Notes: generated from the sequence alone by a model not told the origin. Positions 52,593 to 62,726 are shown, counted from the stretch's first letter. The stretch is 64,000 nt of DNA from Chloroherpetonaceae bacterium (GCA_025056565.1 JANWWA010000002.1:115456-179455), one strand, 5' to 3'. Made by a program: numbers and translations.

Positions 52593-53816
52593 ATGGCTGA
52601 ATTGCCTGCCAGCTTGCCATCTTGCATAGCGTCTGAGACAGCAGCACCTGCCCAGCGGATTGTGCACTTTGAGGATACCCGCCTTGCCTTTGCACATCGC
52701 AGCGATCGTGAGCTCTGGCGTATGCGATGGCTCTTTCGCATCATGAATCACCCCACCCTAAACAAAATAGGCACATCAACACTGCAGCTTGCCTTGCGCC
52801 TGCATTTACCCATTGAACCCGTCATTAAAGCCACACTCTTTCGGCAGTTTTGTGGCGGAGAGACGGTTGAAGCCTGTCAGTCAGTCATTCAGGCACTTTG
52901 GCAAGCAAAGATCAAAGCTATTTTGGATTACGCCGTAGAGGGCGAGCGCAGTGAGAAGGGGTTTGAGCGCACCGCAAACACGGTGGTGCAAAACATTTGG
53001 CGTGCCAGCGGCAATCCAATGTTGCCATTTGCAGTGTTCAAGGTGACAGGCTTGGCTCGCATGGCACTACTTGAAAAAATCAGTGCTCAAGAGCCGCTAA
53101 CACTGGAAGAGAGGAGCGAGTGGCAACGGGTTCAAGACCGTATTGAGCGCATTGCCGCTGCGGCACGGACGGCAAATGTGCCTGTAATGATTGATGCCGA
53201 AGAGTCGTGGATTCAACCAGCGATTGATGAGCTGGCGCTGCAAGCAATGCGGCAGAGCAATCGCCAGCGTGCGATTTTCTTTACAACGCTTCAGCTGTAT
53301 CGACACGACCGCTTGGCATATCTCAAAGCGCTGTTCGAGCAAGCAACGGCTGAGCACTTCTACTTAGGCGTAAAGCTGGTGCGGGGGGCATATATGGAAA
53401 AAGAGCGTGAGCGCGCCGCACGATTGGGTTACCCTTCCCCAATCCATAGCACCAAAGCCGATACCGACCGCGACTACGATGCAGCGATTGATTTTTGCCT
53501 CCAGCATCTTGACCGCATCGCACTATGTGCAGGCACACATAACGAAAAAAGCACACTCAAACTGGCAAATGCCTTGCCAAGTCCCGATATGCCCACTGTC
53601 TACTTTGCGCAGCTCTACGGAATGGGCGACCATCTTTCCTACACACTGGCTGCAAACGGATTCAATGTGGCAAAGTATGTCCCATATGGGGCGGTGCGTG
53701 AGGTCTTGCCATACCTGATTCGCCGAGCCGAAGAAAATTCTTCACTCAAGGGCTATGTGAGCCGAGAGCTTGGACTAATTGAAGCCGAGTGGCGACGACG
53801 TCGAAAGCGACTGTGA
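52593..53816 (+). CDS. Proline dehydrogenase
   Basis: 407-aa FAD-dependent proline dehydrogenase, which oxidises proline to pyrroline-5-carboxylate. TIM-barrel motifs are AKIKAILDYAVEGERSEKGF, VMIDAEESWIQPAIDELALQ, FFTTLQLYRHDRLAYL, VKLVRGAYMEKERERAARLG (Lys and Arg of the active site), AGTHNEKSTLKLANALPSPD and FAQLYGMGDHLSYTLAANG, ending in VPYGAVREVLPYLIRRAEEN. This is the monofunctional PRODH/FadM type, not PutA; the partner P5C dehydrogenase is not in the window. It starts 128 bp after the CDC48 gene. Confidence 0.95.
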   Translation: MAELPASLPSCIASETAAPAQRIVHFEDTRLAFAHRSDRELWRMRWLFRIMNHPTLNKIGTSTLQLALRLHLPIEPVIKATLFRQFCGGETVEACQSVIQALWQAKIKAILDYAVEGERSEKGFERTANTVVQNIWRASGNPMLPFAVFKVTGLARMALLEKISAQEPLTLEERSEWQRVQDRIERIAAAARTANVPVMIDAEESWIQPAIDELALQAMRQSNRQRAIFFTTLQLYRHDRLAYLKALFEQATAEHFYLGVKLVRGAYMEKERERAARLGYPSPIHSTKADTDRDYDAAIDFCLQHLDRIALCAGTHNEKSTLKLANALPSPDMPTVYFAQLYGMGDHLSYTLAANGFNVAKYVPYGAVREVLPYLIRRAEENSSLKGYVSRELGLIEAEWRRRRKRL

Positions 53817-53970
53817 AAAATTCACCAGTGCTCCCTTGCTTCAAGTCAATCTGGCGCAAATTTTACGCTGGGCGCTAAGTCCGAAATTTTGGCATTAGTT
53901 TTGACGCAAGGCATCAGGGCAAAGATGCCTGCTTGCACTATCTCAGAAAACCTTAAACTTTTGACCAGCT

Positions 53971-54939
53971 ATGTCACACAGCCTTCTCTTTGTCGATGAT
54001 GAACCCAATATCGTTCAATCGCTAAGCTTACTGTTCGATGACCATAAGGTTTTTACAGCCAATAGTGGATTTGAAGCCTTAGAAATTTTTCAACGTGGCG
54101 AAAAAATTGATGTAATTGTCAGTGACCAGCGTATGCCCGGTATGCTGGGCGTAGAACTGCTGAAAGAAGTAAAACGCATCAGCCCAAACACGGTGCGGAT
54201 TTTGCTCACGGGCTACTCCGACCTCGACGCAATTATTGACTCGGTTAATGCAGGTGAAATCTTCCGCTACATCAACAAGCCGTGGCAAAGCAGTAAGCTC
54301 AAAGAAACTGTGGCATTAGCGTGCGAGTATGCTGACCGTTTGAAGACCGCTCCGCAGCCTGCCCCACGCACGACCAGCGCCTCAGCTGGTCTCTTGCAAG
54401 CGCTCGGTGTCAGTCAGATTCCTGACACGCACAAAGAACATTTGCTCTTCGTTGACCCCAAGCCCGCCAACCTGCAGGCATACCGACAGGTATTAGGTCA
54501 AAACTATATCGTTCACACGGCTGAAAGCGCCGCACAGGCATTTGTAATTTTGAAGTCGCAGCCAATTTCAGTGCTCATCTCCGAAATAAACTTGCCTGAC
54601 ACCAGTGCAGCAGACTTCCTTGTAGCAGTTGCCGCTGAGAAACCTGATGTGGTAACCATTCTGCTCAGCGATAGCCGTGATGCCAGCATCGCCGTGCGGC
54701 TGATCAATGAAGCACAAGTCTTTCGCTATCTGATAAAGCCGATGCAACGAGAGTTGCTGAAATCGACCATAGAGCTGGCAATTTCTCGCCACCATGCATT
54801 AGTGAGCACGCCGCAAATCAACACGCGAGCCTATATGGGTGTCAAGGGTGTTGCAGCACTATCGCAAGGTGATTCCAAATCGCTTGAAGAAGCAGTTGCC
54901 AAAGTGCGTGAAATTCTAAAAGCGCGTGTTACATATTAG
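53971..54939 (+). CDS. Double-receiver response regulator, second receiver degenerate
   Basis: 322 aa. The first receiver domain (residues 1-125) has the acidic pair DD at 9-10, phosphoacceptor Asp52 in IVSDQRMPGMLGVELL, Thr80 (LLTGYSDLDAII) and Lys103 (YINKPWQ). A Pro/Ala linker leads to a second receiver fold (155-275) in which the acceptor position is Glu205 (LISEINLPDT) and the acidic pair is reduced to VDPKP. The second domain is likely a pseudo-receiver or a fixed phosphomimic. There is no DNA-binding or enzymatic output domain; a 40-residue helical tail follows. It precedes the TPR histidine kinase by 396 bp; pairing is plausible but not proven. Confidence 0.85.
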   Translation: MSHSLLFVDDEPNIVQSLSLLFDDHKVFTANSGFEALEIFQRGEKIDVIVSDQRMPGMLGVELLKEVKRISPNTVRILLTGYSDLDAIIDSVNAGEIFRYINKPWQSSKLKETVALACEYADRLKTAPQPAPRTTSASAGLLQALGVSQIPDTHKEHLLFVDPKPANLQAYRQVLGQNYIVHTAESAAQAFVILKSQPISVLISEINLPDTSAADFLVAVAAEKPDVVTILLSDSRDASIAVRLINEAQVFRYLIKPMQRELLKSTIELAISRHHALVSTPQINTRAYMGVKGVAALSQGDSKSLEEAVAKVREILKARVTY

Positions 54940-55335
54940 GCGTGCAAGAAATGTTGGGTAACTAAAAGGTGGGGGCATTGCTAAACGGACGGGTGTAGCT
55001 AAGGCCCTGTGGCTTGCACCGTATCATTTTAGCAGTGCCTAGCTCCGAGACCTTCCTGCAATGCCGGCACGCTATTCCTGACACAGCGCTGCAGGGCAGG
55101 CAGTTCGCCTCGCAAAGATATTGCAACTGCAGAGCAAAGGGCAGAATGTGTTTGTGTTTTCATAAAGCAAGTAGCCTTGCGCAGTTGAAGATAGCTGCGT
55201 AAGTTAGGCAATAAGCCTCCGCTCAGAATGAAGATGCCTATCTTTTTCCGTTGGCAATAATTTTTTGAGCGCGGTTGTGCAGCCAGTCCAAAGGTGCACT
55301 GAGCGCACTGTTGAGGAACAAGTGAGTCAAGCGAT
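54940..55335. other. 396-bp intergenic region without a recognised gene
   Basis: Between the double-receiver gene and the TPR histidine kinase. I find no convincing ORF, tRNA or known structured RNA. Only weak structure is present, such as a short AAGAT/ATCTT hairpin before TTTTT near 55232-55248 (a poor terminator candidate), and two CTGCAG words 37 bp apart at about 55090-55133. It presumably holds the kinase promoter. Confidence 0.5.
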
Positions 55336-57477
55336 ATGATAGCTTATCTACTTTGCGGGGCGATTCTATGCACCGCTGTCATCGCAACGGTGGCGCATGC
55401 TCAGCTGCGTGATATTGATAGCCTAAAATCGCTACTACGAGTGCCAGATAAGCTAACGCTGGCAGATAGTGTATCCGTCGATATGCTCAATCGGCTCGCA
55501 ATGCTCTATCGCCTTCGCTCATCGGATTCCGCTCTATACTACGCTGAACAAGCGGCGCACATTGCGGAGCAAATTGGATACCCGAAAGGGAAACTTTATG
55601 CACTGCTGACGCGACTCTCGGTCTATGGGGGCTACAATACTTCTACAAGTAATCTTTCGCTTATCAAAAGCACGGCGGATTCTGCAGTGCAGTTGGCGCG
55701 CGCGATGAGCGACCAAATCAAAGCTGATGCGATGCTGGAAGTCGGACGCGCCTACAGTTCAAGGCTCGACAAAGAGGAAGGAATTAGAATGTTACTGGAA
55801 GCGCTGAAGAGCTATGAGCGACTGGGCGACAAGACAGGAATGAGCAAAGCATGGTATTACATTGCACTAGTGCACTACACCAACGAAAGCTATCAAGATG
55901 CCCTGACAGCAAACCAACAAGCAGCACGCCTAATGCAAGAGACTGGCAACCGCCGTAGCACGTCAATTATTCTCAATAATTTGGCACTGTGCTACGATGC
56001 ACTTGGGCAAGCTGATACCGCAATATCTATCTGGAAGCAGGCACTATCCTTAGCTGAAGCGGTCGATGAAGTTCAAACCATCTGGTCAGTAACGGCTAAT
56101 CTGGCGCGAGTGTGTTTGCGCCAACAGCAATACAGCGAAGCAGAACGCTACATTGCTCGCTCGCTGGAAGTCTCAAAGCCCTATCCTGCCCGATATGCCA
56201 GCTCACTGATGCACAAAGGAAGAATCCACTTGGCAAAGAAGGAGTTGCAAGAGGCGCTACGCTGTGCCGAAGAAAGCCTCCGCCTGTACCAAAAGTCGCA
56301 GGGATACGCAATTGATGAATGCTTGAAATTGCTGGCAGAGATTTATGCTGAAATGGGCCGCTTTAAAGATGCCTATACCTTTCAGAAGCGGTATTCAGAA
56401 TTTCAAGATTCAGCCTACACTGCACGCAAAGCAGCGATTGTGGCAGAATTGCAAAGCAAGTATGATGTGGAGAAAAAGAATCAAGAAATTGAGCTGTTGC
56501 GGCGCGACCGTGAAAGAGATGCCATAGTCCGCACGGCACTTTTGGGCGGGGTGGTACTGACCACCAGTTTAGCATTGGTGATTGCCAATCGGTTTCGCCT
56601 AAAGCAAAAAGCCGAAGCGGAAATTCAGGAGAAAAATTTGGCGCTCAGCGCGGCACTCCAAGAAGCGGAGCATCAAGCGGCAGAAGCACATCGCCAACGC
56701 TTAGAAGCCGAAGCACAGCGAAAAGTCGCTGAAGACGCCAACGCACTGAAAACAGAATTGCTCAGCATCGCTTCACATGACCTACGAAACCCACTGCAGT
56801 CTATCATCGGATTTACATTGCTGATCAAAGAAAAGTATGCAGACGACAAAGCGCTCGTTACAAGTCTTGAGAAGATTGAGCGCGCTGCAGAGCGAATGCT
56901 GAGACTCATTCATGATTTACTTGCCACTGCAGCACTGGACGCAGGCAAGCTCACCTTAAAGCAAGAGATTGTCAGCGTAGATGAGCTGCTGCACTCAGTG
57001 GTGGAGTCGCTGCAAGTGCAAGCGGAAAAGAAGAATCAAGTGTTATACCTTCGGGCAGAGTCAGGTGCAAAGGTAAATGTCGACCCTGACCGAATGCGTG
57101 AAGTGTTTGAGAACCTTATCAGCAATGCCATCAAATACTCAGGTTTTGGCAAGCCTATCTGGATTACTGTAGAGAATGCACTGGGCTGTGTGCAGACAAG
57201 CCAAAATGCGGCATCGGGTCAGTCAGGTGAAAACGAACTCGTGCGCATCGCCGTGCGCGACGAAGGTGAGGGATTAAGCGAGGACGACATGAAGCGAATG
57301 TTTGGCAGATTCCAGCGGCTTTCTGCGCGTCCTACAGGTGGCGAAAGTTCAACAGGCTTGGGCTTGTTTATCGTCAAGCAGATTGTGGAACTGCACAGCG
57401 GGCGGATTTGGGCAGAATCCGAAGGTAAAGGCAAAGGCGCAACGTTCATTGTGGAACTTCCCGCCGTAAAGGCATAA
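55336..57477 (+). CDS. TPR-containing sensor histidine kinase
   Basis: 713 aa. An N-terminal signal or anchor (residues 1-22) is followed by a periplasmic tetratricopeptide region (about 55-375, e.g. DALTANQQAARLMQETGNRR and NNLALCYDALGQADTAISIW). One transmembrane helix (about 400-420, LLGGVVLTTSLALVIANRF) and a coiled coil rich in Ala/Glu (about 425-470) follow. HisKA has phospho-His about 481 in SIASHDLRNPLQSIIGF, and HATPase_c has FENLISNAIKYSGFGKPI, VRDEGEGLSEDDMKRMF and SSTGLGLFIVKQI. This is the common Bacteroidota design where TPRs sense a protein or stress partner. The response regulator 396 bp upstream is a candidate partner. Confidence 0.92.
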   Translation: MIAYLLCGAILCTAVIATVAHAQLRDIDSLKSLLRVPDKLTLADSVSVDMLNRLAMLYRLRSSDSALYYAEQAAHIAEQIGYPKGKLYALLTRLSVYGGYNTSTSNLSLIKSTADSAVQLARAMSDQIKADAMLEVGRAYSSRLDKEEGIRMLLEALKSYERLGDKTGMSKAWYYIALVHYTNESYQDALTANQQAARLMQETGNRRSTSIILNNLALCYDALGQADTAISIWKQALSLAEAVDEVQTIWSVTANLARVCLRQQQYSEAERYIARSLEVSKPYPARYASSLMHKGRIHLAKKELQEALRCAEESLRLYQKSQGYAIDECLKLLAEIYAEMGRFKDAYTFQKRYSEFQDSAYTARKAAIVAELQSKYDVEKKNQEIELLRRDRERDAIVRTALLGGVVLTTSLALVIANRFRLKQKAEAEIQEKNLALSAALQEAEHQAAEAHRQRLEAEAQRKVAEDANALKTELLSIASHDLRNPLQSIIGFTLLIKEKYADDKALVTSLEKIERAAERMLRLIHDLLATAALDAGKLTLKQEIVSVDELLHSVVESLQVQAEKKNQVLYLRAESGAKVNVDPDRMREVFENLISNAIKYSGFGKPIWITVENALGCVQTSQNAASGQSGENELVRIAVRDEGEGLSEDDMKRMFGRFQRLSARPTGGESSTGLGLFIVKQIVELHSGRIWAESEGKGKGATFIVELPAVKA

Positions 57478-57593
57478 GAACAGTATCGCAATAGCCAAGA
57501 ACGCCCTACTCATACTGCTGGCATCACTGAAACGCTCTCCGAGCCAGAGAGGTTAAAGGAAATATCTTCACCAACACTTTCTACGGTCGCAGT

Positions 57594-58901
57594 ATGCTAA
57601 ATCTTCAAACTTCAAAGCAGCTCTTTGAGCGGGCACAGCGTGTGATTCCGGGCGGAGTAAACTCACCTGTGCGTGCCTTTAAGTCTGTCGGCGGAACGCC
57701 CGTGTTTATGGTCAAGGGCGACGGGGCGTATCTCTACGACGCCGATGGCAATTGCTACATTGACTACATCGGCTCTTGGGGACCGTTCATTTTGGGGCAC
57801 TCTCACCCACGCGTGGTAGCAGCCATTGAGCGAACGCTTCGGCAAGTTGGCACAAGTTTCGGCGCCCCAACCGAGTTGGAAGTTGAGCTGGCTGAGCTAA
57901 TTGCCAAGCTGATGCCCTCAATGGAAATGGTGCGAATGGTAAATTCAGGCACGGAAGCCTGCATGTCTGCAATTCGCGTCGCTCGCGGTTACACAGGTCG
58001 AGAAAAAATCATCAAATTTGAGGGGTGCTATCATGGACATGGCGATTCATTTCTCATCAAGGCAGGCTCTGGCGCATTGACCTTAGGTGTGCCAAATAGC
58101 CCAGGCGTAACCAGAGGCACGGCGCAAGATACGCTGAACGCAACCTTCAACGATATTGAATCGGTGCGCCAATTAGTCAAAGCCTATCCCAATCAAATTG
58201 CAGCGGTCATCATTGAGCCAATTGGTGGCAATATGGGCGTTGTGCCAGCAAAGCCAGAGTTTCTCCATGCACTGCGCCAGCTCTGCACTGATGAAGGCAT
58301 CGTTCTAATTTTTGATGAAGTAATGACAGGTTTTCGCGTCGCATTAGGCGGGGCGCAATCGCTCTACGGCATCACGCCCGACTTAACCACGCTGGGAAAA
58401 ATCATCGGTGGTGGGCTGCCAGTAGGGTGCTATGGTGGCAAGCGGGAGATTATGAGCCGCGTGGCACCCGCAGGCGACATCTACCAAGCTGGCACACTCT
58501 CAGGCAATCCACTGGCCATGACCGCAGGATTAGAAACGCTGCGCATTCTCGCCGAAGAAAATCCATACCCAGAATTGGAAGCCAAAGGCAAAATCCTGGA
58601 AGAAGGCTTTCGTGAAAACTTACGCAAACTCGGGCTAAACCTCTGTCTGAAACGTGTCGGCTCAATGATGTGTCTCTTTATGACCGAGACCGACGTGATA
58701 GATTTCCAGACCGCCACTACATCAGACACGAAAAAGTATGCCGCATATTTCCACGCTATGCTGGAACGCGGTATCTATCTTGCCCCAGCACAATATGAAG
58801 CAATGTTCTTTTCTATCCGACACGGTGAACCTGAACTTGAAAGAACTATCAAAGCCAATTTTGAAGCTTTGGAGCAAGTCTATGCTTCGCTACCGGCCTA
58901 G
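57594..58901 (+). CDS. hemL: Glutamate-1-semialdehyde 2,1-aminomutase
   Basis: PLP-dependent aminomutase (435 aa) making 5-aminolevulinate from GSA, the last step of the C5 pathway to tetrapyrroles. Diagnostic stretches are [97 protein letters not shown] and [20 protein letters not shown] (Schiff-base Lys), ending [20 protein letters not shown]. The presence of the C5 route fits the Bacteroidota/Chlorobiota assignment and would support bacteriochlorophyll or haem synthesis. It is apparently monocistronic; gene order around it does not include hemA. Confidence 0.97.
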   Translation: MLNLQTSKQLFERAQRVIPGGVNSPVRAFKSVGGTPVFMVKGDGAYLYDADGNCYIDYIGSWGPFILGHSHPRVVAAIERTLRQVGTSFGAPTELEVELAELIAKLMPSMEMVRMVNSGTEACMSAIRVARGYTGREKIIKFEGCYHGHGDSFLIKAGSGALTLGVPNSPGVTRGTAQDTLNATFNDIESVRQLVKAYPNQIAAVIIEPIGGNMGVVPAKPEFLHALRQLCTDEGIVLIFDEVMTGFRVALGGAQSLYGITPDLTTLGKIIGGGLPVGCYGGKREIMSRVAPAGDIYQAGTLSGNPLAMTAGLETLRILAEENPYPELEAKGKILEEGFRENLRKLGLNLCLKRVGSMMCLFMTETDVIDFQTATTSDTKKYAAYFHAMLERGIYLAPAQYEAMFFSIRHGEPELERTIKANFEALEQVYASLPA

Positions 58902-59053
58902 CACAGCGTGTCAGGGTGAAAAGCATAACACTTGGCGTGCGGAGTAGCGATGACTACACATTTGCAATGCTTGCCACACAAGAATTTTTTGTTATGTTCA
59001 AGGCGTTTTGAGTAGAGAAACGCACTTTTGCGCAACCATAACCAAGACGCACG

Positions 59054-60151
59054 ATGGATTACCGTTTTACCCAGTGGAATGAGCGACACGCTGCCAGCCA
59101 GAGCACCCTCGAGAAGATGCTCAAAATCTTCAACCAACTGCTCATCTACACTAACGGCGACGCTAACCAAGCCTTGCAGTGGATGACGGAAATGGATCGC
59201 CAATACGGCTTAGGCGATGATGAGATTGGAATGGGCGAATTTATTGAGTGGCTCAAGCGCGAAGGATACTTGGAAGATGCAGCCGAGCGAGGTGAGTTTC
59301 AAATCACAGGCAAAACAACCAAGAAAATCCGTGAAGATTCGCTAAATGAAATTTTTTCCACTTTGCGAAAGCAAAGCGCATTTGGCAACCACAAAATTCC
59401 GCGCACAGGTCAATCCGATGAGCGAATGCCAGAAACGCGTCCTTGGCGATTTGGTGATAACCTGCAAAACTTAGACCTCACAGCCACTATCAACAATGCC
59501 CTCAAGCGCAGCATTGACGATATTGTGCTTTCCGAAGAAGATTTCCGCATCTATGAAACTGAGCATCAGACAACCTGCGCAACGGTGCTGATGATTGACA
59601 TTTCGCACTCAATGATTCTTTACGGTGAAGACCGCATCACGCCCGCAAAGAAAGTGGCAATGGCCTTAGCGGAGCTAATTCTGACACGCTACCCGAAAGA
59701 TTCGCTTGACATTATCCTGTTTGGCGATGAGGCTTGGACAGTAGATGTCAAGGACTTGCCTTTTGTGAGCGTAGGACCGTATCACACCAACACCAAGGCA
59801 GGGCTGGCACTGGCGCGACAAATTCTCAAGCGCAAAAAAAACCAAAACAAGCAGATTTTTATGATTACGGACGGCAAGCCCTCTGCGATTAATGAGGGCG
59901 CCAAGATTTACAAAAATTCATTTGGGCTTGACCGCAAGATTGTCAACAAAACACTCGATGAAGCCGTCATTTGCCGAAAGGACAAAATCACGATTACGAC
60001 CTTTATGGTTACAAGCGACCCATACTTGCAGGGGTTCGTGCGTGAGCTGACCGAGGCAAACCGCGGTCGAGCGTATTTTAGCGGGCTAGACAACTTAGGC
60101 GAGTATCTTTTTATCGACTACATTCGCAACCGTCGTAAAAAATTACGCTGA
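59054..60151 (+). CDS. VWA-domain protein paired with an AAA ATPase
   Basis: 365 aa. The N-terminal 140 residues are helical and polar (HAASQSTLEKMLKIFNQLLI) and contain no known domain I recognise. The C-terminal half is a von Willebrand A domain with an intact MIDAS: DISHS in VLMIDISHSMILYGED, a Thr in HTNTKAGLALARQILK and the Asp in MITDGKPSAINEG. It also has FGDEAWTVDVKDLPFVSVG and ends basic (RNRRKKLR). Such proteins act as metal-dependent adaptors for MoxR-like chaperone ATPases. The AAA gene follows after 36 bp, so the two probably form a complex. Magnesium chelatase BchD is a related VWA partner of an AAA, but is differently built. Confidence 0.85.
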   Translation: MDYRFTQWNERHAASQSTLEKMLKIFNQLLIYTNGDANQALQWMTEMDRQYGLGDDEIGMGEFIEWLKREGYLEDAAERGEFQITGKTTKKIREDSLNEIFSTLRKQSAFGNHKIPRTGQSDERMPETRPWRFGDNLQNLDLTATINNALKRSIDDIVLSEEDFRIYETEHQTTCATVLMIDISHSMILYGEDRITPAKKVAMALAELILTRYPKDSLDIILFGDEAWTVDVKDLPFVSVGPYHTNTKAGLALARQILKRKKNQNKQIFMITDGKPSAINEGAKIYKNSFGLDRKIVNKTLDEAVICRKDKITITTFMVTSDPYLQGFVRELTEANRGRAYFSGLDNLGEYLFIDYIRNRRKKLR

Positions 60152-60187
60152 GCTTGAACTTAAAACAAACGACAATCCAGATTTTCA

Positions 60188-61669
60188 ATGCGTGACCTGT
60201 TGAAAATTAAGACACTTGGGGAGCTGAAACGTTCAGGCTACCGTACGCGCTCTGTCAAAGATGAGATGCGCGAGAATTTAATTGCGAAAATCAAAGCTGG
60301 TGAAAATCCTTTTCCGGGTATCATTGGCTATGAGCGCACCGTGCTGCCACAGCTGCAAAATGCGATTCTCTCTAAACACGACATCATTTTGCTAGGGCTG
60401 CGTGGACAAGCCAAGACAAAAATGATTCGTCTAATGGTAAATCTGTTAGACGAGTTTATCCCGATTGTCAAAGGCTCGGAAATCAACGATGATCCCTTCA
60501 AGCCACTCTCTAAGTATGCGCGCGAGCGTATCTTGCACGAAGGTGATGAGACCGAAATTGCTTGGATACACCGCTCGGAGCGTTATGCTGAAAAGTTGGC
60601 AACGCCTGATGTAACGATTGCCGACCTCATCGGTGACATTGACCCAATTAAAGCCGCCTCGCAGAAGCTGACTTACGCTGATGAAAACGTCATCCACTTC
60701 GGCCTAATTCCGCGCAGCAACCGAGGCATTTTTGCCATCAATGAATTGCCTGACCTGCAGCCACGCATTCAAGTCGGCTTGCTGAACATTATGCAGGAAA
60801 AAGACATTCAGATTCGTGGCTTTCAGGTGCGCATTCCGCTGGACATCTTCATCATCTATTCAGCTAACCCAGAAGATTACACCAATCGTGGCAACATTAT
60901 CACGCCACTTAAAGACCGCATTGATTCGCAAATCATCACACACTATCCGAAGACGATTGAAATCGGTATCAAAATCACTGAGCAAGAGGCATGGATTAAT
61001 CGCAACTCAGAGGTCAAGGTAACCGTGCCGTATTACTTCAAGGAGATTATTGAACACATTGCCTTTGAAGCGCGCCGCAGCGAATATGTTGACCAGAAGT
61101 CAGGTGTGTCAGCGCGTCTGACTATCAGCGCAATGGAAAACTTAGTCAGCAGTGCGGAGCGCCGTGCAGTGCTCAACGATGAATCCGATGTAACGGTGCG
61201 TATCTCTGACCTCTTCCTTGTCGTGCCTGCAATTACAGGCAAAATTGAACTGGTCTATGAGGGTGAGCAAGAAGGGGCAATCAATGTAGCAAAGCTCCTT
61301 ATTGGCAAAGCGATTAATCAAGTCTTCAAGAAATACTGCCCTGACCCGAACAAAAAAGTGCAAGGACAGTCACCATATGCAACCATTACCAACTGGTTCT
61401 CGCAAGGCAATCAGGTGGACATCTACGACGACATGAAGTTTGAGGACTACTTCAAAGCCCTTGACAGGGTCAAAGGATTGCGCGAGATGGCAGAGAAGAC
61501 AATGCAGCCTAAGAACAAAGCAGAGTTAGCCAGTGCAATGGAGTTCATTCTCGAGGGGCTGCATCAAAATTCAATGGTTGGCAAAGACGAACTGGAATCG
61601 GTACGCACTTACAACGATATGATTGGCAAAATTATGAGCAGCGTCGGTGGAGGAAAGTATGAACGCTAA
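60188..61669 (+). CDS. MoxR/ChlI-like AAA ATPase with non-canonical Walker motifs
   Basis: 493-aa AAA ATPase of the MoxR/Mg-chelatase helix-2-insert superfamily. Walker A reads LLGLRGQAKTKMIRLM (GxxGxxKT with Ala for the usual Gly). The Walker B region reads GIFAINELPDLQPRIQVGLL, where the usual Asp-Glu is Asn-Glu. NRGNIITPLKDRIDSQIITH (sensor and Arg-finger region) and SARLTISAMENLVSSAERRA follow. The substitutions look shared within this subfamily (from memory), but they affect the ATP site. The VWA partner lies 36 bp upstream and the Gfo/Idh/MocA gene 29 bp downstream. Function is unknown; it probably remodels or loads a cofactor into a client. Confidence 0.88.
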   Translation: MRDLLKIKTLGELKRSGYRTRSVKDEMRENLIAKIKAGENPFPGIIGYERTVLPQLQNAILSKHDIILLGLRGQAKTKMIRLMVNLLDEFIPIVKGSEINDDPFKPLSKYARERILHEGDETEIAWIHRSERYAEKLATPDVTIADLIGDIDPIKAASQKLTYADENVIHFGLIPRSNRGIFAINELPDLQPRIQVGLLNIMQEKDIQIRGFQVRIPLDIFIIYSANPEDYTNRGNIITPLKDRIDSQIITHYPKTIEIGIKITEQEAWINRNSEVKVTVPYYFKEIIEHIAFEARRSEYVDQKSGVSARLTISAMENLVSSAERRAVLNDESDVTVRISDLFLVVPAITGKIELVYEGEQEGAINVAKLLIGKAINQVFKKYCPDPNKKVQGQSPYATITNWFSQGNQVDIYDDMKFEDYFKALDRVKGLREMAEKTMQPKNKAELASAMEFILEGLHQNSMVGKDELESVRTYNDMIGKIMSSVGGGKYER

Positions 61670-61698
61670 CTTTTATCCATCACTTTGCCTCAATCGTT

Positions 61699-62715
61699 AT
61701 GGAGAAAGTCAGAGTCGGTGTCATCGGCTTGGGTAATATTGCCCAAGTGGTGCATCTCCCTATTCTCTCCAAGATGGACACCGTTGAGCTGGTGGCAGTT
61801 TGCGACATTGAGCAAGCCAAAGCCAAACTGGTGGGTGAGCGCTACAGGGTGAAGCATATCTTTCAAAACTACGAAGATATGCTGGCGATGCAGAACCTTG
61901 ATGCAGTCGTGATTGCCACACCAACAAACACACATAAGGCCATTACCATCGCAGCAGCTCGTGCTGGCAAGCACTGCTTAGTGGAAAAACCGCTGGCCCG
62001 CACTGCCAAAGAAGCCAAAGAAATTTTAGACGCAGTGTCGCAAACAAAGGTCAAAGTGATGGTCGGAATGAACCAGCGCTTCCGCCCGGATGCAATGGTG
62101 ATGAAAAGTTTTATCCAGAACGGTGAAATCGGAGAAGTCTTTTTCGTCAAAGCAGGCTGGCTGAAGAAAAATCCTGTCGATAGGCAGTGGAAAGTGCAGA
62201 AAAATGTCTCAGGAGGCGGAGTCATTTTAGACTTGGGAATTATGGTGCTTGACCTTGCACTCTGGATTCTCAACTTTCCAAAGCCGAAGAGCGTCTCAGC
62301 AGTCAATTTCGAAAAACAGGCACACGACACTGACTCGGCAGATGTGGAAGACTTTTCATCGGTGCTGGTGCGTCTCAAGACAGGACAAGCGATTTCCATT
62401 GAAACAGGGTGGAATTTTGAAATCGACCACGACCTTCTCTTCTGCAATGTATATGGCAAAGATGGATTTGCACGCGTCTATCCGCTTCGATTCCATAAGA
62501 AAGTTCGAGACAACTTGGTAAATGTAACGCCAGAGCGCATCGGGTCGCTTGAGGATATCTACAAGCGCTCATATCAAAATGAGCTGAAACACTTCATCGG
62601 TGCAGTGCAAGACCTTTTTCCTGTAACTTCTACGGCAGAAGAAGCAGTGGAGCGAATGCAAATCATCGATGCGATTTACAAATCTGCAAAGCAGAAAAAA
62701 GAAATTACGCTTTGA
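61699..62715 (+). CDS. Gfo/Idh/MocA-family NAD(P)-dependent oxidoreductase
   Basis: 338-aa two-domain oxidoreductase. The Rossmann domain starts VRVGVIGLGNIAQVVHLPIL, continues AVCDIEQAKAKLVGERY and VVIATPTNTHKAITIAAARA, then CLVEKPLARTAKEAKEIL with the catalytic Lys (EKP). VGMNQRFRPDAMVMKSFIQN and GGGVILDLGIMVLDLALWIL (Asp/His pocket, here with Met for the usual His) belong to the substrate domain. Members oxidise sugars, inositols or pseudosaccharides. The substrate here is unknown. It sits 29 bp after the AAA ATPase, so it belongs to the same operon. Confidence 0.9.
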   Translation: MEKVRVGVIGLGNIAQVVHLPILSKMDTVELVAVCDIEQAKAKLVGERYRVKHIFQNYEDMLAMQNLDAVVIATPTNTHKAITIAAARAGKHCLVEKPLARTAKEAKEILDAVSQTKVKVMVGMNQRFRPDAMVMKSFIQNGEIGEVFFVKAGWLKKNPVDRQWKVQKNVSGGGVILDLGIMVLDLALWILNFPKPKSVSAVNFEKQAHDTDSADVEDFSSVLVRLKTGQAISIETGWNFEIDHDLLFCNVYGKDGFARVYPLRFHKKVRDNLVNVTPERIGSLEDIYKRSYQNELKHFIGAVQDLFPVTSTAEEAVERMQIIDAIYKSAKQKKEITL

Positions 62716-62726
62716 TGTAGAGGGAT

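Noticed and set aside
54950..55030. Possible SRP-like RNA suggested by a GGGGGCATTGC stretch
   Set aside because: The conserved SRP RNA tetraloop and internal-loop sequence are missing.
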